DNA from: a virus
IMG/VR virus record: IMGVR_UViG_3300020455_000017
Span: 1 to 55,227 of that record
DNA: 55,227 bases
Strand: one strand, 5' to 3'
Below the pieces are notes generated by a model. The model was not told the origin of the DNA, made no database searches, and saw nothing but the letters and a program-made list of their open reading frames with translations. Shown one piece after another: positions 49,575-54,910 of this stretch. Position 1 is the stretch's first letter. Each line of letters opens with the position of its first letter. The position numbers were made by a program, and so were the translations under genes.

Positions 49575-49602
49575 AAAAAGGGAGTGCTTGGTTAACACTC
49601 CC
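49575..49602 (-). terminator. Rho-independent terminator
   Basis: On the minus strand a 7-bp stem (GGGAGTG 49596-49602 with CACTCCC 49580-49586) and a 9-nt loop are followed by five T (49575-49579). It lies 9 nt after the stop of the 76 aa gene and closes the small-gene module. Confidence 0.88.
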
Positions 49603-49611
49603 ATTCTAACA

Positions 49612-49842
49612 TTATGCTGCTAGATTGTCAAGAACTGATTGGTCAATTTCAGTTACATTTGTAATACTTCCTAACCACTTATTGATGTGCCTAGATGTAG
49701 TTACTGACCAGAATTTAGATGTTCTGATATAACCTTTGTCTGGGCAATATGCTGCAACTGGTGTTCTATAACTGAAGAAGATTTGAGTTCCGTCGTTGAT
49801 AGTTAGTTCAGTCTGATTAGCAGCAATTGGAGTTAGTTTCAT
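49612..49842 (-). CDS. 76 aa conserved-type phage protein, unknown function
   Basis: 76 codons. The order of segments (MKLTPIAANQTELTINDGTQ, IFFSYRTPVAAY, YIRTSKFWSVTTSRHINKWL) is one I recognise from many tailed-phage genomes as a small conserved protein without assigned function. It begins as a beta-rich fold and ends with a short acidic tail. It has its own -10 element (TATAAT at 49874-49879) in the gap upstream and a clear terminator 9 nt downstream, so it may be a single-gene transcript expressed strongly. An AAAGGAT sequence precedes the start. Confidence 0.78.
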   Translation of the reverse strand: MKLTPIAANQTELTINDGTQIFFSYRTPVAAYCPDKGYIRTSKFWSVTTSRHINKWLGSITNVTEIDQSVLDNLAA

Positions 49843-49873
49843 TTAGTAATGATCCTTTGTTTGGTATACACTT

Positions 49874-49902
49874 ATTATAGTACATACACCCCCTATTGAA
49901 TA
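49874..49902 (-). promoter_or_regulatory. Sigma70-like promoter for the 76 aa gene
   Basis: The minus strand has a perfect -10 TATAAT (49874-49879) in the context CTATAATAAG; at 17 nt the -35 position reads TATTCA (49897-49902), a weak match. It is about 31 nt before the start at 49842. Confidence 0.55.
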
Positions 49903-49921
49903 CATTGCCTGTGCCAGTTTG

Positions 49922-50107
49922 TCAACTGTCCTTGATTGTCATATGCCATCCAATTGACTTGATATAATCAAAGCATGAAAATCTAGGTAATTCTTTATAC
50001 CTATCTCCCCTAGAGTTTCTAACACCGTCCATGTACAATTCAAGGTCAGTTACTGACTCAAATGTCCCATGCAATTTGTTCTGTTCATCTTCAATTAGAT
50101 ACTGCAT
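49922..50107 (-). CDS. 61 aa hypothetical protein
   Basis: 61 codons, acidic N-terminal half (MQYLIEDEQNKLHGTFESVT; DLELYMDGVRNSRGD) and a Trp/His-containing C-terminus (YIKSIGWHMTIKDS). No family recognised. It stands alone between two noncoding stretches and is driven by a perfect sigma70 consensus promoter at 50142-50170, so early, strong expression is likely. The DnaA-box cluster lies just upstream of that promoter. Confidence 0.65.
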   Translation of the reverse strand: MQYLIEDEQNKLHGTFESVTDLELYMDGVRNSRGDRYKELPRFSCFDYIKSIGWHMTIKDS

Positions 50108-50141
50108 TTGTCATACGATTGTTTAACCTCTCACAAGGTTA

Positions 50142-50170
50142 ATTATAAGCGATTTATGATAATTTGTCAA
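50142..50170 (-). promoter_or_regulatory. Consensus sigma70 promoter
   Basis: The minus strand has TTGACA (50165-50170), a 17-nt spacer and TATAAT (50142-50147): a perfect match to the bacterial housekeeping promoter. It reads into the 61 aa gene starting at 50107. The DnaA boxes at 50229-50323 begin about 60 nt upstream of the -35. Confidence 0.85.
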
Positions 50171-50228
50171 GAATATTGCGATTTTCTCATATACATTGAC
50201 AGTCGGTAGATTACGTGCTAAGAGTACA

Positions 50229-50323
50229 TTTTCCACAGGGATTTCCACAAGGTAAGTAACACTCAACTAGATTTATTTAACCATTTAAATGTTTTCCACA
50301 AAATACAGATTAACTGTGGAAAA
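50229..50323 (+). promoter_or_regulatory. Cluster of four cyanobacterial-type DnaA boxes, possible origin
   Basis: TTTTCCACA occurs at 50229-50237 and 50292-50300 on the plus strand and at 50315-50323 on the minus strand. ATTTCCACA (one mismatch) is at 50241-50249. This nine-base form is the DnaA box described for cyanobacterial origins (E. coli uses TTATCCACA). Between the pairs is an AT-rich stretch (50269-50291, including TTTATTTAA and ATTTAAAT). The cluster sits in the longest gene-free stretch inside the small-gene region (50108-50326). It may be a replication origin, a DnaA-titration site, or a DnaA-controlled operator for the promoter at 50142-50170. Function not shown. Confidence 0.65.
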
Positions 50324-50326
50324 GTA

Positions 50327-50467
50327 TCATTTAGTGACCCATAATCTATGTTTTCTGATATACTCCCACTTAAGAATGATTAACTCCTTAAGTGTTAAGA
50401 ATACCCTATCTAATTGTTCTCCGTGAGTAACATTTAAGTCATACTCTTTGTTCTCGTTATTTATCAT
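50327..50467 (-). CDS. 46 aa hypothetical protein
   Basis: 46 codons from ATG at 50467 to TGA at 50327. The start overlaps the stop of the 92 aa gene by 4 nt (ATGA), which supports it being real. The N-terminus is acidic and polar (MINNENKEYDLNVTHGEQLD). The C-terminus is a basic, hydrophobic helix (LKELIILKWEYIRKHRLW) that might contact membrane or nucleic acid. It ends 3 nt from the last DnaA box. No family recognised. Confidence 0.65.
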   Translation of the reverse strand: MINNENKEYDLNVTHGEQLDRVFLTLKELIILKWEYIRKHRLWVTK

Positions 50468-50742
50468 TGAACATCTCCATATCTTCCCTCTTGTGATTTA
50501 TACATAGAGACTACATTTGTCTCCTCTTCCGCAACATTTAACAACTCTAATTCATTCCAGTAAATGTTATTAACTAAGAGGTTAACTTCATTATATGGAT
50601 AACAACTATGTTTTGCAATATCAGGATGTTTATTCCATCTACGTAATGTCATAGTTATATACAATTTGTCGATGAAATTCACCTCTCCGATGTTATCTTT
50701 CCATCTGATCTTTTGCCCCTTGATAAACTCTCTGTACTTCAT
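50464..50742 (-). CDS. 92 aa hypothetical protein
   Basis: 92 codons. The N-terminus is basic with an SH3-like look (MKYREFIKGQKIRWKDNIGE; VNFIDKLYITMTLRRWNKHP) and the C-terminus is acidic. The motif GQKIRWKDNIGEVNFID resembles small beta-barrel phage proteins, but no family can be named. It is coupled by ATGA overlap to the 46 aa gene downstream. No clear ribosome binding site is seen before the start. Confidence 0.68.
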   Translation of the reverse strand: MKYREFIKGQKIRWKDNIGEVNFIDKLYITMTLRRWNKHPDIAKHSCYPYNEVNLLVNNIYWNELELLNVAEEETNVVSMYKSQEGRYGDVQ

Positions 50743-50763
50743 ATTAACAGGGTAAAATGATAT

Positions 50764-50997
50764 TTAGATGATTAGATTTGTAGTACCATTCTTGTTAATT
50801 ATTCGCCTAACATTTGAATAGTCGTTAACATCTTCATCATAAACTTGCACGTTCTTAAGTAACTCTTCTTCAGGAAGATTTTCAAGTTCTGTTAACAAAT
50901 CAAGGTAAGTCATAGTGTCGTTGTTGTTAAATTGGTGGGCATAACTATCAAATCCAGTTGTTAATATGTTCCAAGGGATTAGGATAGGGTGAGACAT
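50764..50997 (-). CDS. 77 aa hypothetical protein
   Basis: 77 codons. A short hydrophobic N-terminus (MSHPILIPWNILTTGFDSYA) is followed by an acidic helix (LDLLTELENLPEEELLKNVQ) and a strand at the end (NKNGTTNLII). The middle pattern 'LLxxLxxLPExxLxxxVxVYDED' occurs in several small cyanophage proteins, in my recollection, without known function. The start shares one base with the stop of the 105 aa gene (TAATG), so the pair is translationally coupled. Confidence 0.7.
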   Translation of the reverse strand: MSHPILIPWNILTTGFDSYAHQFNNNDTMTYLDLLTELENLPEEELLKNVQVYDEDVNDYSNVRRIINKNGTTNLII

Positions 50998-51314
50998 TAA
51001 TTGTAGTGCAAATCTGTCGAGTAATTAACATTATTCACTGGCAGATCTGCACCACTCTTTTTAACATATTCAGAGATAATCTCCTTTGCTTGATTAAAAA
51101 TAGGGGTGAAATCTAGTGATCCTCGTAGATCATGGGAAAGTTCATCTATCTGCTCTGATGTTAAACAATGGTCAGGATGTCTAACATCACATAGTGGGAT
51201 AGTATGCTCTACTAATTCATTCAAATTAATAGTGATTTTGTAATCTCGATATACTGGCATAGGTGAAATTTGCTCTGTTGTATGTATATCAGGGGTGATA
51301 ATTACCTCTGGCAT
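50997..51314 (-). CDS. 105 aa hypothetical protein
   Basis: 105 codons. The sequence is polar with a histidine/cysteine patch (HTIPLCDVRHPDHCLTSEQI) that could bind metal, then helices (DELSHDLRGSLD; FNQAKEIISEYVKKSGADLP). No family recognised. It begins 53 nt after the stop of the upstream gene, beyond a possible terminator, so it may start a new transcript, but no clear promoter is seen. It is coupled to the 77 aa gene by a one-base overlap. Confidence 0.7.
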   Translation of the reverse strand: MPEVIITPDIHTTEQISPMPVYRDYKITINLNELVEHTIPLCDVRHPDHCLTSEQIDELSHDLRGSLDFTPIFNQAKEIISEYVKKSGADLPVNNVNYSTDLHYN

Positions 51315-51328
51315 AGTGTTAATGAGTG

Positions 51329-51375
51329 AAAAAAATCGGGGCGACTATCCACATTTAGGTGAAATATTACACCCC
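51329..51375 (-). terminator. Possible rho-independent terminator
   Basis: On the minus strand GGGG (51372-51375) can pair with CCCC (51338-51341), with an inner GGTG/CACC option, followed by GATTTTTTT (seven T, 51329-51335). It begins within the last codons of the 75 aa gene. The outer and inner stems compete, so it is weaker than the other terminators. Confidence 0.4.
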
Positions 51376-51594
51376 ATTGATAGTTAATGAACCAGCGTAA
51401 TTGTTCTTGTTAAGTACACATGACTGATGAATATTAAAGAGTAATTCATAATTAACTCCCTCCCAATCTTGCCACTCTGATACATAATCTTCAACGTCAA
51501 AATCGCCTGTTCCGTCTATATTTTGTGGGCATGATTTGAAATCGTTGTTATCATCAACCCAGAAAAGTCTTCCGAAAGTTTCACTACTATACAT
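51367..51594 (-). CDS. 75 aa hypothetical protein
   Basis: 75 codons using the ATG at 51594. A longer frame is open from 51621, but AAGGAGG placed 6 nt before the ATG at 51594 decides this start. The protein is acidic and rich in Asp and Trp (LFWVDDNNDFKSCPQNIDGT; VEDYVSEWQDWEGVNYELLF). It overlaps the upstream 86 aa gene by 8 nt, so the Shine-Dalgarno lies inside that gene's last codons. No family recognised. Confidence 0.68.
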   Translation of the reverse strand: MYSSETFGRLFWVDDNNDFKSCPQNIDGTGDFDVEDYVSEWQDWEGVNYELLFNIHQSCVLNKNNYAGSLTINGV

Positions 51595-51847
51595 TGTAAT
51601 CCTCCTTGTAGTTTGATACAAATTGTGGGACGTTTGTGTGATCTACGTTATTATCAACGTAGTTAAATTCGTGAATACGAGTATAAACATCATTTACATA
51701 TTCTTGCATGGATATAACTCTTTTAATCATAGTTGCTCCCTTAAATGTTAACACCTTTAAAACTTTGTCAGGGTTAGTAACATTGTAGGCGTTCTTAGTT
51801 GGATAGTAATCTAATACCATTGAACCGCCTTTTGATTGGATTTGCAT
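51587..51847 (-). CDS. 86 aa hypothetical protein
   Basis: 86 codons. The start follows TCGGAG by 8 nt, a reasonable ribosome binding site. The sequence mixes strands and a helix (MQIQSKGGSMVLDYYPTKNA; VLTFKGATMIKRVISMQEYV; YTRIHEFNYVDNNVDHTNVP). No family recognised. It follows the 101 aa gene after 36 nt and overlaps the 75 aa gene, so the three form one operon from the promoter at 52252-52280. Confidence 0.68.
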   Translation of the reverse strand: MQIQSKGGSMVLDYYPTKNAYNVTNPDKVLKVLTFKGATMIKRVISMQEYVNDVYTRIHEFNYVDNNVDHTNVPQFVSNYKEDYNV

Positions 51848-51883
51848 AATAAAACTCCGAGAATGTGTGTTAGTTAAATGTTA

Positions 51884-52189
51884 TTAAACTTGGGACATTG
51901 CCAAGTCTTTAAGATAAGTCTCAGCACAGTCTTCTGCATCTTCGATATTATCAAAAGAACCGAGATTGATTGAGGTACCTATAAGGCAACCTTTTGAACT
52001 ATCATAGTCCATGCTTTCAACCTTGAAAACATCGCCACCGTAGTGATAGATTGAAAGATTTGGATCTAGAGTATTCTCACGTCTGTAACTGTCGAAAGAA
52101 TTGGTTCTCACTCCCTGAGACCACTCGAAACCTAGATAGTCATCACATAAATTGATGCACTGTTGAAAAAGAGTTTTTGAATTTGACAT
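51884..52189 (-). CDS. 101 aa hypothetical protein
   Basis: 101 codons. The N-terminal helix has two Cys (MSNSKTLFQQCINLCDDYLG), a central beta region contains YHYGGDVFKVESMDYDSSKG, and an acidic C-terminal helix (IEDAEDCAETYLKDLAMSQV) closes it. No family recognised. It is the first gene behind a good sigma70-like promoter (52252-52280). No Shine-Dalgarno is obvious before the start. Confidence 0.7.
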   Translation of the reverse strand: MSNSKTLFQQCINLCDDYLGFEWSQGVRTNSFDSYRRENTLDPNLSIYHYGGDVFKVESMDYDSSKGCLIGTSINLGSFDNIEDAEDCAETYLKDLAMSQV

Positions 52190-52251
52190 AATTTTGAAAT
52201 TGAATGTTTGTACTGAATGGAAGAAATTTGATCTTCCTTGATTATGTACTT

Positions 52252-52280
52252 AATATAACACAGATCGGGGCAAAAATCAA
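52252..52280 (-). promoter_or_regulatory. Sigma70-like promoter
   Basis: The minus strand has TTGATT (52275-52280), a 17-nt spacer and TATATT (52252-52257) in the gap before the 101 aa gene. One and two bases differ from consensus -10 and -35 respectively. Confidence 0.65.
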
Positions 52281-52300
52281 GCGACCTTGTACCTGTTTGT

Positions 52301-52483
52301 CTACTGGCACATGTTCTCAAATCTTCGCTGTGCTTCATCTGATATAATAGGCAAGTAACCTAGTTCAGAATTTTGATCTAATGCATTTAATTGATCATCA
52401 GTTAATGAGTTTTTAACTCTATATTCTTCCCATACTTCATCATATAGTGTCTCTAATATGCTTTCATTGTTTATACATGACAT
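52301..52483 (-). CDS. 60 aa hypothetical acidic protein
   Basis: 60 codons, strongly acidic and helical (LETLYDEVWEEYRVKNSLTD; QLNALDQNSELGYLPIISDE). AGGAGG lies 11-12 nt upstream of the start, within the end of the previous gene. It follows the 80 aa gene after 2 nt. Acidic small early phage proteins can mimic DNA or block host enzymes, but there is no direct evidence for that here. Confidence 0.7.
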   Translation of the reverse strand: MSCINNESILETLYDEVWEEYRVKNSLTDDQLNALDQNSELGYLPIISDEAQRRFENMCQ

Positions 52484-52485
52484 GA

Positions 52486-52728
52486 TTAATTAACCTCCTG
52501 AAGTGAAAATTGTGGTGCATTAAGTATAATATCTCTTACTCTTTCTCTGTCTAAACTATCACCATCACCCCATGAATATTCGGGTTGTGATGGATAAGCA
52601 CACATCTGTAAGTATAACCAACTTGCTTCTAATATGATTTCTTTTGTAATACCTTTGATGGGATATAACCCATCTTCAGTATTATAAAATGACCAAACAT
52701 AGTCTATGAATTCATGTAAGTTATTCAT
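52486..52728 (-). CDS. 80 aa hypothetical protein
   Basis: 80 codons. Aromatic-rich (LHEFIDYVWSFYNTEDGLYP; ILEASWLYLQMCAYPSQPEY; SWGDGDSLDRERVRDIILNA). A sequence of this kind with 'WxFYxxxGLYP' and a C-terminal 'DRExVRDIIL' helix is recalled from cyanophages as a short conserved protein without function. The start overlaps the stop of the 86 aa gene (ATGA), with GAGGTATT as ribosome binding site. Confidence 0.72.
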   Translation of the reverse strand: MNNLHEFIDYVWSFYNTEDGLYPIKGITKEIILEASWLYLQMCAYPSQPEYSWGDGDSLDRERVRDIILNAPQFSLQEVN

Positions 52729-52985
52729 GCTAATACCTCACCTGAATTGTAGATAAGGTTCCAATCGTCACCAGTTCTGATATATCCATTTTCAGAACTG
52801 ATGAACTTATCTAATACTGAAACGTCAAGATCTTCATCATCAAAATCTATTTTAGCACACCCATATACACCCCACTCGCTTAATTCTTGCATGAATTCTG
52901 ACCAGTCAGCACATACACAGGCAACGTTCTGAAAATTCTCAACCTGTAGTATTCTCTGCATGATCTTTGAAGTTTTGTCGTTCAT
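52725..52985 (-). CDS. 86 aa hypothetical protein
   Basis: 86 codons. A basic N-terminal helix (MNDKTSKIMQRILQVENFQN), a Cys pair (VACVCADWSEFMQELSEWGV), an acidic stretch (KIDFDDEDLDVSVLDKFISS) and a Trp/Tyr end. No family recognised. It is the first gene after the gap at 52986-53067 with a -10 element, and is coupled to the 80 aa gene by ATGA overlap. Confidence 0.68.
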   Translation of the reverse strand: MNDKTSKIMQRILQVENFQNVACVCADWSEFMQELSEWGVYGCAKIDFDDEDLDVSVLDKFISSENGYIRTGDDWNLIYNSGEVLA

Positions 52986-53013
52986 AAGTTTAAACTCATT
53001 TGTTTACCTTCTT

Positions 53014-53044
53014 ATTATAACCACTAAAGCACCCCAATAGGTGC
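53014..53044 (-). promoter_or_regulatory. Promoter -10 with an upstream hairpin
   Basis: The minus strand has TATAAT (53014-53019) in the context GGTTATAATAAG, about 29 nt before the 86 aa gene. Where a -35 would lie there is instead a 5-bp hairpin, GCACC / GGTGC (53029-53044), just after the end of the 49 aa gene. The hairpin may be a weak terminator or an operator palindrome over the promoter. Confidence 0.45.
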
Positions 53045-53067
53045 ATGAGTGGACACTTTGAGGACTG

Positions 53068-53217
53068 TCACACTATTTCCCTACATAATGCTTCGATCAT
53101 GTTATTCTCAGTTACTGATATTTCTTCATTGAAATCAGGTAACTCTCGTAGTAAGATAACTGAACTATCTTGCTCACTATTTGTTGCATTTGGATTTGCA
53201 GTTTGCTTGTAATTCAT
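53068..53217 (-). CDS. 49 aa hypothetical protein
   Basis: 49 codons from ATG at 53217 to TGA at 53068. The start overlaps the stop of the zinc-ribbon gene by 4 nt (ATGA). The first 18 residues are Asn/Gln/Ser-rich; residues 19-49 are acidic (VILLRELPDFNEEISVTENN, MIEALCREIV). No family recognised. Coupled start and codon use like its neighbours support it. Confidence 0.65.
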   Translation of the reverse strand: MNYKQTANPNATNSEQDSSVILLRELPDFNEEISVTENNMIEALCREIV

Positions 53218-53375
53218 GTTAATCTCCAGTCGTATTTGTCAATGGATTCTTTACAATCAGGACATGTTAATCCTGAGAAGTTAAAGTGATAAACTGTGCG
53301 TACTGATTGACATTTAGGACATGCAATTTGCTTTCCATTCTTACCAGCACGAGTGTATCTTGTGACTTGTTTCAT
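53214..53375 (-). CDS. 53 aa zinc-ribbon protein
   Basis: 53 codons using ATG at 53375, which overlaps the stop of the gene before it (ATGA) and follows GAGG by 4 nt; an upstream in-frame start at 53423 would lack this. The protein has a basic N-terminus (MKQVTRYTRAGKNGKQ) and a four-cysteine zinc ribbon: CPKC (19-22) and CPDC (38-41), with VYHFNFSGLT between. Small zinc ribbons of this type bind nucleic acid or polymerase subunits. The exact target is unknown. It is followed by the 49 aa gene, also by ATGA overlap. Confidence 0.78.
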   Translation of the reverse strand: MKQVTRYTRAGKNGKQIACPKCQSVRTVYHFNFSGLTCPDCKESIDKYDWRLT

Positions 53376-53548
53376 ACTACCTCTTGCGTATAATCCCAGA
53401 GTTCGATATAACTTAGTAACCAATTTCTCTGGTGATTAGTAACATCTTGACAGTATAATATGTCATCTGCTGATTGTAACTCAAGGTCTTGTGAATTACA
53501 GAATTTGACTAATAGTTCGGATAGTAAATCAAGTGCGTTCATGTTCAT
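53372..53548 (-). CDS. 58 aa hypothetical protein
   Basis: 58 codons using ATG at 53548, whose overlap with the upstream stop (ATGA) favours it over the GTG at 53557 and the ATG at 53542. The N-terminal helix is hydrophobic (NALDLLSELLVKFCNSQDLE) and the rest is polar with paired Trp (HQRNWLLSYIELWDYTQEVV). No family recognised. Its last codons contain the ribosome binding site of the zinc-ribbon gene. Confidence 0.66.
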   Translation of the reverse strand: MNMNALDLLSELLVKFCNSQDLELQSADDILYCQDVTNHQRNWLLSYIELWDYTQEVV

Positions 53549-53754
53549 GTTAACCACTTTTCATCAGTTGTTTCTAACATTTTACCGACCTTATATTCAT
53601 ATCCATCACAATACTCAACCTCTTCATAATGTTTGCAATGTTCAAAATCAGATGCAATTCTTCTCGCTTCAGTCTTATTTTCTGCACCAACTGTTACTGA
53701 ATAATATACAACTTTCTTTGCTGAAAATGTGTAACTGTTTAATAGTTCAGTCAT
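53545..53754 (-). CDS. 69 aa hypothetical protein
   Basis: 69 codons. The layout (TFSAKKVVYYSVTVGAENKT, EARRIASDFEHCKHYEEVEY) looks like one small alpha/beta domain: a strand, a helix beginning 'NKTEARRIA', then a strand. This pattern recurs in small phage proteins of unknown role. The start shares one base with the stop of the 84 aa gene (TAATG), and the stop overlaps the next start (ATGA). Confidence 0.7.
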   Translation of the reverse strand: MTELLNSYTFSAKKVVYYSVTVGAENKTEARRIASDFEHCKHYEEVEYCDGYEYKVGKMLETTDEKWLT

Positions 53755-54008
53755 TAGAATTTGCCTCCATTGTTGTTAGTGTCAAGTACAGTTTCGTTAG
53801 TTACGTTATCAACTAACTCATCATATAATTCCTCATCAAAAGTATCAATATCCTCTTTTAAACATTCCAATGAATCTTCATTATGATATGCAATTAGTTG
53901 CTCTTTTGCATATTGTACCAAAGAATCCATGTCCATACTATCAACAACTAACTCAACATATTGTGAAGTTAGTTCATCTCTTTGTGAGGATGTTAGGTCT
54001 TTAGTCAT
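53754..54008 (-). CDS. 84 aa hypothetical acidic protein
   Basis: 84 codons, highly acidic (about 20 Asp/Glu) and helical: LTSSQRDELTSQYVELVVDS, MDMDSLVQYAKEQLIAYHNE, DTFDEELYDELVDNVTNETV. A good GGAGGG ribosome binding site lies in the end of the upstream gene. The pattern 'yv..lvd.Md...L..ya.e.l' is recalled from small cyanophage proteins with no assigned role. Coupled to the 69 aa gene by a one-base overlap. Confidence 0.72.
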   Translation of the reverse strand: MTKDLTSSQRDELTSQYVELVVDSMDMDSLVQYAKEQLIAYHNEDSLECLKEDIDTFDEELYDELVDNVTNETVLDTNNNGGKF

Positions 54009-54011
54009 TAC

Positions 54012-54254
54012 TTAACCCTCCCAATAAAGTGAATTGAACTCTGCAATATTAAGATGCTCATTATCATGTACTCTATGTAATTGGTCAAGGTCGTTATCAC
54101 AATCAAAGATGAATTCCTCACAGAAGTATTCAACTGAGCAACCTAATTTCTCTGATGCTCTTAACAACTCACCTATCTGTTCGTTGCTTAATTGTAACTC
54201 ATCAATGCAAAATGCAATGTCACGTTCTAACTGAGATTTTGAAGATTTGCTCAT
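54012..54254 (-). CDS. 80 aa hypothetical acidic protein
   Basis: 80 codons, helical and acidic (SQLERDIAFCIDELQLSNEQ; IGELLRASEKLGCSVEYFCE; FDCDNDLDQLHRVHDNEHLN), with four Cys that are not arranged as a metal site. AAAGGAGGT lies 7-8 nt before the start, one of the best ribosome binding sites in the region. The start shares one base with the stop of the 37 aa gene (TAATG). No family recognised. Confidence 0.7.
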   Translation of the reverse strand: MSKSSKSQLERDIAFCIDELQLSNEQIGELLRASEKLGCSVEYFCEEFIFDCDNDLDQLHRVHDNEHLNIAEFNSLYWEG

Positions 54255-54367
54255 TACTTGTTACCTCCTTTAGATGATTTTGTTGGGAATGTTGATAAGA
54301 AGTAATACTTAATTACTGGTGTGGGATCACACAGTTGTTCATAGACTTCTTTGGTTAGTTTTGACAT
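54254..54367 (-). CDS. 37 aa hypothetical peptide
   Basis: 37 codons from ATG at 54367 to TAA at 54254. The sequence begins MSKLTKEVYEQLCDPTPVIK and ends basic (FPTKSSKGGNK). It lies directly behind a sigma70-like promoter (54396-54425) and is coupled to the 80 aa gene. Size is near the limit of what can be called, but promoter, spacing and overlap support it. Confidence 0.6.
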   Translation of the reverse strand: MSKLTKEVYEQLCDPTPVIKYYFLSTFPTKSSKGGNK

Positions 54368-54395
54368 AGGTTAGAAATCTTTTGTTTACTCTTAC

Positions 54396-54425
54396 ATTAT
54401 AACTGCTGTGCGTTATAACTGTCTA
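54396..54425 (-). promoter_or_regulatory. Sigma70-like promoter
   Basis: The minus strand has TAGACA (54420-54425), an 18-nt spacer and TATAAT (54396-54401), inside the last codons of the 78 aa gene and about 29 nt before the 37 aa gene. One mismatch to the -35 consensus. Confidence 0.6.
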
Positions 54426-54633
54426 GTGTGTATGGTACAGTTCCTTTACTGTCACAGTCTTTCGGTTCTCTCAACTCTTTTAGTTTAATATCAACTTGAT
54501 ACTTAATACTATTTAAGTCATCATAATATGATCTCATAATATCATTCAAATTGATATTACCAAGATCAAAGTTATTCAAATCATCCTCAACTAGGGTGCT
54601 AAGTATCAAATACTGTGAGTATGTTAAATTCAC
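54397..54633 (-). CDS. 78 aa hypothetical protein
   Basis: 78 codons, GTG start at 54633 that overlaps the stop of the 44 aa gene (GTGA), with GGAGGT 6 nt upstream. Helical and acidic (MNLTYSQYLILSTLVEDDLN; IMRSYYDDLNSIKYQVDIKL), then a Gly/Pro-containing tail. No family recognised. The coupled GTG start is unusual among its neighbours, which use ATG. Confidence 0.68.
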   Translation of the reverse strand: MNLTYSQYLILSTLVEDDLNNFDLGNINLNDIMRSYYDDLNSIKYQVDIKLKELREPKDCDSKGTVPYTLDSYNAQQL

Positions 54634-54764
54634 ACAACTACCTCCGATTTAACTTTAATTTGTTTAAATGTTTCAATACAATTCAATGCTTGTTGATATG
54701 TTCTAAATGAAATTCGTCTTGCAAATTGTTCATCTGGAAACCAATAACGTAGGGTTGTGTGCAT
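54630..54764 (-). CDS. 44 aa hypothetical peptide
   Basis: 44 codons from ATG at 54764 to TGA at 54630, the first gene after a strong terminator. The sequence (MHTTLRYWFPDEQFARRISF; YQQALNCIETFKQIKVKSEV) looks like a small strand-helix-strand unit with a basic middle. It overlaps the GTG-start gene downstream. No promoter is obvious between the terminator and its start, so it may depend on read-through. Confidence 0.6.
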   Translation of the reverse strand: MHTTLRYWFPDEQFARRISFRTYQQALNCIETFKQIKVKSEVVV

Positions 54765-54767
54765 AAT

Positions 54768-54788
54768 AAAAAAGGGGATATTATCCCC
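54768..54788 (-). terminator. Rho-independent terminator
   Basis: On the minus strand a 6-bp stem GGGGAT / ATCCCC (54783-54788, 54774-54779) with a 3-nt loop is followed by six T (54768-54773). It lies 20 nt after the stop of the 33 aa gene. Confidence 0.88.
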
Positions 54789-54808
54789 TATAAGTTTACA
54801 TTTAATAA

Positions 54809-54910
54809 TTAACTGTTAGCAATAAAATCCTCAATAACTTGTAGAACTTCTGCTGATGTTTGTGCATCTTCCAATAGATTGAATAGAGCAACTTCAGGAT
54901 TAAATGCCAT
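54809..54910 (-). CDS. 33 aa hypothetical peptide
   Basis: 33 codons from ATG at 54910 to TAA at 54809. One amphipathic acidic helix (MAFNPEVALFNLLEDAQTSA, then EVLQVIEDFIANS). It forms a self-contained unit: promoter at 55177-55207, a leader of about 260 nt with base pairing, this frame, and a strong terminator. That layout suggests a small regulated transcript, either a peptide under leader control or a structural RNA that also contains this frame. No Shine-Dalgarno is obvious. Confidence 0.55.
   Translation of the reverse strand: MAFNPEVALFNLLEDAQTSAEVLQVIEDFIANS

Noticed and set aside
52132-52338. 68-codon minus-strand frame
   Set aside because: It overlaps the 60 aa and 101 aa genes in another frame and runs across the sigma70-like promoter at 52252-52280; its Ile/Cys-rich sequence does not look like a protein from this region.
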